NCBI GenBank assembly: GCA_036843405.1
Contig: DAITSJ010000005.1
Coordinates: 124,001-188,000 of the forward strand
Direction of reading: 5' to 3'
DNA: 64,000 bases
Source of the DNA: DGNJ01 sp002388905
GTDB taxonomy: Bacteria > Pseudomonadota > Gammaproteobacteria > Pseudomonadales > Porticoccaceae
Notes under the pieces: model-generated
Told to the model about the DNA's origin: nothing
Seen by the model: only the letters and a program-made list of their open reading frames with translations
The model's database searches: none
In this document: one piece after another, positions 60,090 through 64,000 of the stretch
How positions within the stretch are numbered: the stretch's first letter is position 1
Layout: each line of letters begins with the position of its first letter
Translations under genes and position numbers: made by a program

Positions 60090-62498
60090 ATGAGCAAGAA
60101 ACTGTTAAGCCTGCCTATTATCGGGGGACTGGCCTGTGGTCTGTCATTTACTGTGCCTGTGGTGGCGCAGCAGGTTGGTGGCCTTGAAGAGATCGTCGTG
60201 ACCGCCCGTAAAAGGACGGAAACCGTCCAGGACACGCCGGTTTCGGTCCGCGCCATTTCCCAGCAGACAATCCGTAATTTCGACCTGAACAGTCTCGAGG
60301 ATGTCGCCGGTATGTCGCCCGAATTCAATGTCGGCCGGACATCCAATGGTTCCGGCGCCCAGTTGACCATGCGCGGCATCGGCTCCACCTCCACCAGCAT
60401 CGGCATCGAGCAGTCGGTGGCCGTGGTGGTGGACGACGTCTACTACGGCCAGGGACGAATCATTAACGAGGGCATGCTGGACCTGGAGCGGGTTGAACTG
60501 CTCAAGGGTCCCCAGGCCCTGTTCTTCGGCAAGAACGCCACCGCCGGTGTGGTATCCCTTGCCACCGCCAATCCCACCGAGGAATTCGAGGCCACCGGCC
60601 GGGCGTCCTATGAGTTCGAGGCAGACCAGACCGTGCTCGAAGGCATTCTGTCCGGCCCCGTGACCGACACCGTCGGCGCCCGCCTGGCTCTGCGTTACAC
60701 CAATATGGAAGGCGGCCTTTTTGAAAACAAGGCCACGGCGGTTCCCTACAACACCACCGATATTGCAACCGGGATAACCACTCCGCACACAGCGCCAGCC
60801 GGCGAGGAAGACCTGCCGGGCACGGAGGAAGTGTTGGGCCGGTTTACCCTCACTTACGATCCCACGGATCGGCTGGCCATGGAGTTGAAGATTTCGGGCA
60901 CGGTCAGCGAAAACGAAAACCCGTCCTGGAACTACGTGGCTTATAACTGCCCCGGCGGCACCAGCGCGCTCAACCCCGGCGTGCCCTGCGACGAGGATTT
61001 CGACACCTACCAGAACGACTACCCGGCGGAAATCGCCCAATTCGTGCCCCATGCCAACAGTGACGGCAGTCTCGGCAACGAATACGAGTCCTGGCAGGTA
61101 ACGGGTACCATCGATTACGAGTTCGAGTACTTCACCCTGACCTCGGTGACCAACTTCCAGTACAACGAGAACACTTTCATTTGTGACTGCGATTTCCAGT
61201 CCGACATTTTCAATGCCGGTACCTGGGCCACCGAGGATTCCACCTGGGACGCGTTTTCCGAGGAGATCCGCCTGCTGAGCAGTTTTAACGGTCCCTTCAA
61301 TTTTATGGTCGGCGCCCTGTACCAGAAAACGGATCGGGATTTCGAGCAGTTTATCCAGGGCTTCGGTGTTGAGAATACGGCGGCACCCGCGCAGCACCGT
61401 TACAACGCCATGGCCAAGGAGGCCAACACCGACGGCGAAACCATTTCGCCGTTTTTCCAGGGTATCTGGAACGTGACGCCCACAGTTGAGGTTACCGCCG
61501 GTGCCCGTTATACCTACGAAACCAAGGATTCGGAGTTTGTCCACCCCTACGTACACCCGGCTTTCGTGGCCGTATGGCGGCCCAATGAAACCGCCGCCGA
61601 GGACCAGACCTTCGAGGCCTGGTCGCCGGAGTTAACCATCAACTGGGACGTAACCGAGAACGTGATGCTCTACGCGGCCTACAAGACGGCCTATAAATCG
61701 GGGGGCTTTTCCATTAGCGGTATCTACAGCCAGTTCGGCACCATTGATGATTTCGTCTTTGACGAGGAAACCTCGGAAGGCTTCGAGGCCGGGATCAAAT
61801 CGACCCTGATGGATAACCAGTTGCGCCTCAATGCCACGGTCTATACCTATGAAGTCGAGGACTTCCAGGTGGATTTCTTCAACTCCACCATCTTTGGGTT
61901 TTCCACCTTCAACGCGGGCAGCGCCGAAACCAAGGGTTTTGAACTGGAGGCGGACTTCGCCCCCCGTGCTGTCCCGGGCCTGACCCTGCGTGGCGCGCTT
62001 AACTACAATGAAGCGGAGTATGAGGACTTTATCGCGCCCTGCTGGGCCGGTCAGTCCGCAGCCCAGGGCTGTAACACCACCATCCCGGGCACCGCTGCGG
62101 CCGGCCAGGACATCAGTGGCGAACCCACTGCCGTCTCCCCCGAGTGGACCGCGGCACTCGCCATCGACTACGTAACCGACTTCGACAATGGCATGGCCCT
62201 GGGTTTCACTGTCCAGACCCAGTATTCCGACGACTATAACCCGTCGGGCTTCGCCAATCCCTTTGCCGAGGTCGACAGTTACACGAAGGTGGATGCCAAT
62301 GTCCGGCTGATGGGCCCGGGCAATCGCTGGGAGCTGGCGTTAATCGGCAAAAACCTGACCGACGAGTTTATCGTCAACTCCATGGTTGATGGTCCCAGCA
62401 CGCCACTGGCGGGCACGCCGGTGGGTGTGCCGGCGGACCAGGTAGGCCATGTGGCATATCCCAAAACCTGGGCCCTGCAACTGACCATGCGATATTGA
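60090..62498 (+). CDS. TonB-dependent outer-membrane receptor (4)
   Basis: An 802-residue receptor, the largest of the four. The signal peptide ends near residue 28 (VVAQQ), then LEEIVVTARKRTETVQDTP and a plug in which the common RGPQGTLFG is changed to KGPQALFFGKNATAGVVS (about 135-155). The barrel ends ALQLTMRY. The altered plug motif marks a distinct subgroup from receptors 1-3, so its ligand may differ most. GAGAGGGG precedes ATG 60090. A palindrome is 78 bp upstream and a strong terminator follows. Confidence 0.93.
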   Translation: MSKKLLSLPIIGGLACGLSFTVPVVAQQVGGLEEIVVTARKRTETVQDTPVSVRAISQQTIRNFDLNSLEDVAGMSPEFNVGRTSNGSGAQLTMRGIGSTSTSIGIEQSVAVVVDDVYYGQGRIINEGMLDLERVELLKGPQALFFGKNATAGVVSLATANPTEEFEATGRASYEFEADQTVLEGILSGPVTDTVGARLALRYTNMEGGLFENKATAVPYNTTDIATGITTPHTAPAGEEDLPGTEEVLGRFTLTYDPTDRLAMELKISGTVSENENPSWNYVAYNCPGGTSALNPGVPCDEDFDTYQNDYPAEIAQFVPHANSDGSLGNEYESWQVTGTIDYEFEYFTLTSVTNFQYNENTFICDCDFQSDIFNAGTWATEDSTWDAFSEEIRLLSSFNGPFNFMVGALYQKTDRDFEQFIQGFGVENTAAPAQHRYNAMAKEANTDGETISPFFQGIWNVTPTVEVTAGARYTYETKDSEFVHPYVHPAFVAVWRPNETAAEDQTFEAWSPELTINWDVTENVMLYAAYKTAYKSGGFSISGIYSQFGTIDDFVFDEETSEGFEAGIKSTLMDNQLRLNATVYTYEVEDFQVDFFNSTIFGFSTFNAGSAETKGFELEADFAPRAVPGLTLRGALNYNEAEYEDFIAPCWAGQSAAQGCNTTIPGTAAAGQDISGEPTAVSPEWTAALAIDYVTDFDNGMALGFTVQTQYSDDYNPSGFANPFAEVDSYTKVDANVRLMGPGNRWELALIGKNLTDEFIVNSMVDGPSTPLAGTPVGVPADQVGHVAYPKTWALQLTMRY

Positions 62499-62553
62499 GG
62501 GGCTTATGAAAACCCGTAAAACACCAAGTTCAGTATTCGCCTGACACACCTGG

Positions 62554-62590
62554 AAGGGCGTTCCCGCGCAAGCAGGAACGCCCTTTCTTC
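62554..62590 (+). terminator. Rho-independent terminator after TonB receptor 4
   Basis: A perfect 11-bp stem AAGGGCGTTCC (62554-62564) and GGAACGCCCTT (62575-62585) with a ten-base loop, followed by TCTTC. The hairpin begins 55 bp after the receptor stop and ends 25 bp before the next start. Confidence 0.78.
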
Positions 62591-62610
62591 ATAGACCGAA
62601 GGGAGGTTGT

Positions 62611-63180
62611 ATGACCGACACGCTTCACCGTTACAGCCGGGATGAACTGAGTCCCGAACTTCAGGAGCAGTGGGACTGGCTGCACAAGCTCACCGGCCAG
62701 GCCGCTTATATCGAGGCAGCCGCGGCGGCGCCGGAACTGCTGGATTTCACCATGAAGGATTTCTACGAAAAGATCTTCTACCAGGGCCGGGTACCGGAGC
62801 GCTACAAACAGCTGGCGCGACTGCGCATGAGCCTTGGCCATGGCTGCCGCAGTTGCAATCTGGGCAATACGGAAGGGGCGAAGGAAGCCGGATTTACCGT
62901 CGACCAGCTGGAAGCCATCGAAGGCGACCGCTCGGTATTCACCGATGCTGAACGGGCCGTGCTGGCGCTGGCGGACGAGATGCTCCTGACCAATCCCCAG
63001 GGCCACCTGGAGCCGGACCTCTACCGGGAATTGCATAAGCATTTTGACGACGCCCAGATACTGGAACTCGGTACCGTGATGAGTTTTCTTGGCGGGCTTG
63101 CGAAGTTCCTTTTTGTCTTCGATCTCGCGGAAAAAGAGGATTATTGCCAGTTCAAGCCGGCCGAGGCGGTGGGTCAGTAG
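62611..63180 (+). CDS. AhpD/carboxymuconolactone-decarboxylase family protein
   Basis: A 189-residue all-helical CMD-fold protein. The AhpD-like Cys79-x2-Cys82 (GHGCRSCNLGN) indicates a thiol-redox role rather than true carboxymuconolactone decarboxylation, which lacks that pair. AhpD-like proteins supply electrons for peroxide reduction or act as thiol-dependent oxidoreductases. GGGAGG precedes ATG 62611. It may be expressed from its own promoter after the receptor terminator. Downstream is SnoaL 6 after 83 bp. Confidence 0.87.
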   Translation: MTDTLHRYSRDELSPELQEQWDWLHKLTGQAAYIEAAAAAPELLDFTMKDFYEKIFYQGRVPERYKQLARLRMSLGHGCRSCNLGNTEGAKEAGFTVDQLEAIEGDRSVFTDAERAVLALADEMLLTNPQGHLEPDLYRELHKHFDDAQILELGTVMSFLGGLAKFLFVFDLAEKEDYCQFKPAEAVGQ

Positions 63181-63263
63181 GCGCCGGGTAGCGGCCTCTG
63201 CTGACTTTACCGGTTTCTTGTCTCAAAAATTCTAAACTAAAAAATACCGGGAGCGCATGTTCT

Positions 63264-63806
63264 ATGGATATCCAGACTGTTCTCGACCGCGCCGAAATAG
63301 CGGATCTCCTCGCCCTTTATTGCCGGGGCCTGGATCGCCGGGATGAAGCGACACTCCGGTCGATCTATCACGACGATGCCGTGGAGGACCGGGGCGAGGG
63401 GCTTTTTGTCGGGCCCGCCCAGGACTGGGTAGCCTGGACACTGGAGGTTCTGCCGGTCTTTGCCATCACCCAGCACTGCATACTTAATAGCCTGATTGAT
63501 ATTGCGGGGGATACCGCCCGGGGCGAGACTTATTTCAATGCCTATCACCGCTTCGAAGAAGTCGAGACGGCAAAAAAGTCTGGCATACCCGAGGATATTT
63601 CGTGGCCGGAAGGCGGCACGGAGCTGATACTGGCGGGTCGGTACCTGGACCGTTTTGAGCGCCGTAACGGGCGTTGGAAAATCGCCTACCGGAAAATGGT
63701 CTGTGACTGGTGTCGAACCCAGCCGGTTGCCGATGAATGGTTTTCCAGTAACCCCACGGCTTATCGCGGTATTCCCGATATCGCAGATGCCGGACTGGCT
63801 TCTTAG
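63264..63806 (+). CDS. SnoaL/NTF2-like protein (6)
   Basis: A 180-residue SnoaL_4-type protein, somewhat longer than its kin. The N-terminus MDIQTVLDRAEIADLLALYCRGLDRRDEATLRSIYHDDAVEDRG is the family hallmark; QHCILNSLIDIAG is the central strand. The extra C-terminal residues (about 150-180) form a tail ending GIPDIADAGLAS. Ribosome-binding support is weak (GGGAG 14-18 bp upstream). Role likely hydratase or isomerase but unproven. Confidence 0.85.
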   Translation: MDIQTVLDRAEIADLLALYCRGLDRRDEATLRSIYHDDAVEDRGEGLFVGPAQDWVAWTLEVLPVFAITQHCILNSLIDIAGDTARGETYFNAYHRFEEVETAKKSGIPEDISWPEGGTELILAGRYLDRFERRNGRWKIAYRKMVCDWCRTQPVADEWFSSNPTAYRGIPDIADAGLAS

Positions 63807-63946
63807 GGGACGGGGATAACAACCCGCGCAGGGGATAGCTATGACCCCGTGAAAATTGGGCTATAGTGAAAAAAACAGGGCCCGCCACGGGTACAAAGTT
63901 GTTCGGTGATTTTGAAAGCGGCCCGGAGCCGCAACGGAGTTAGGGT

Positions 63947-64000
63947 ATGGCACGACAGTTATTCGAGGTCAACGAGGCGTCATGGCTGCATATGGAAAGC
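63947..64000 (+). CDS. Start of a further gene, truncated by the window edge (possible WS/DGAT acyltransferase)
   Basis: ATG 63947 follows CGGAG and opens a frame that runs to the edge: 18 residues beginning MARQLFEV and continuing NEASWLHMES. The phrase ASWLHMES recalls the N-terminus of wax-ester-synthase/diacylglycerol acyltransferases (typically DASFLYMET), which would suit lipid storage in such an organism. With 18 residues this is a guess; the coding call itself is moderately supported by the ribosome-binding site and codon pattern. Confidence 0.5.
   Translation, partial: MARQLFEVNEASWLHMES

Noticed and set aside
1..64000. tRNA, rRNA, CRISPR arrays, riboswitches, complete IS elements or integrases
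   Set aside because: I looked for these and saw no cloverleaf-like, repeat-spacer, or transposase/integrase sequence that I could support by eye.

Overview
The window reads as a chromosomal accessory region of a Gram-negative bacterium, most likely a moderately GC-rich gammaproteobacterium. This is inferred from four large TonB-dependent receptors with signal peptides and (E/Q)-E-(I/V)-(V/L)-V-T-A-type TonB boxes, Shine-Dalgarno starts and codon style; no rRNA, tRNA or ribosomal gene is present to fix taxonomy. Almost every gene looks like uptake or oxidative catabolism of hydrophobic organic compounds. I count 58 complete protein genes and one partial gene at each edge. They include three Rieske oxygenase alpha subunits, a CYP101-like P450, nine SDRs, six SnoaL/NTF2-like proteins, two EthD proteins, a Dabb-PASTA fusion, three VOC proteins, three GST-like proteins, four medium-chain reductases or dehydrogenases, a GMC oxidoreductase, an aldo/keto reductase, an Old Yellow Enzyme/2,4-dienoyl-CoA reductase-like flavoprotein, two enoyl-CoA hydratases, a MaoC protein and an aromatic-acid-type MFS transporter.

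Layout. 1-1.04 kb: the end of an unknown gene and an AP2-domain protein. 1.2-9.4 kb (minus): a seven-gene operon for a 2-oxoacid/acetoin-type dehydrogenase (E1 alpha, E1 beta, E2, lipoamide dehydrogenase), then a Zn-ribbon/OB-fold protein, an atypical thiolase and a Rieske oxygenase. 9.6-16.3 kb: a TetR regulator, enoyl-CoA hydratase, quinone reductase plus LuxR-type regulator, another reductase, an MFS porter and a VOC protein. 16.6-19.8 kb: SDR and TonB receptor 1. 20.0-27.3 kb (plus): a run of five SDRs, a SnoaL protein, an EthD protein and an FMN/FAD/Fe-S reductase. 27.3-33.4 kb: SDR, Dabb-PASTA fusion, TIM-barrel isomerase, periplasmic cytochrome-propeller protein, SnoaL, luciferase-like oxidoreductase. 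33.9-39.4 kb: TonB receptor 2, GST-like, SDR, zinc alcohol dehydrogenase. 40.0-41.9 kb: Rieske oxygenase 2 and MaoC. 41.9-49.5 kb (minus): a tightly packed nine-gene operon headed by Rieske oxygenase 3. 49.7-54.6 kb (plus): P450, Gal80-like protein, TonB receptor 3. 55.0-64.0 kb: SnoaL/EthD genes around a small inverted-repeat element, GMC oxidoreductase, aldo/keto reductase, SnoaL, TonB receptor 4, AhpD/CMD protein, SnoaL, and the start of another gene.

How it may work together (inference). TonB receptors import a bulky hydrophobic substrate. Rieske and P450 oxygenases hydroxylate it. SDRs and other dehydrogenases oxidise the alcohols. SnoaL, EthD, VOC, Dabb and GST proteins handle unstable or electrophilic intermediates. 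CoA-dependent enzymes, the thiolase/OB-fold pair and the 2-oxoacid dehydrogenase feed carbon to central metabolism. No ferredoxin or ferredoxin reductase for the oxygenases is visible here.

Most striking observation: an 18-bp palindrome, half-sites AAACA and TGTTT separated by 8 bp with a C..G core (best copy AAACAGACATGTTTGTTT, 52223-52240), recurs at 11 places. All are intergenic and most lie 55-130 bp before a start codon. They stand ahead of the 2-oxoacid dehydrogenase operon/TetR gene, three of the four TonB receptors, the P450, two of the three Rieske genes and others. It looks like the operator of one catabolic regulon tying these scattered operons together, with the TetR-family protein at 9584-10288 the leading candidate regulator.
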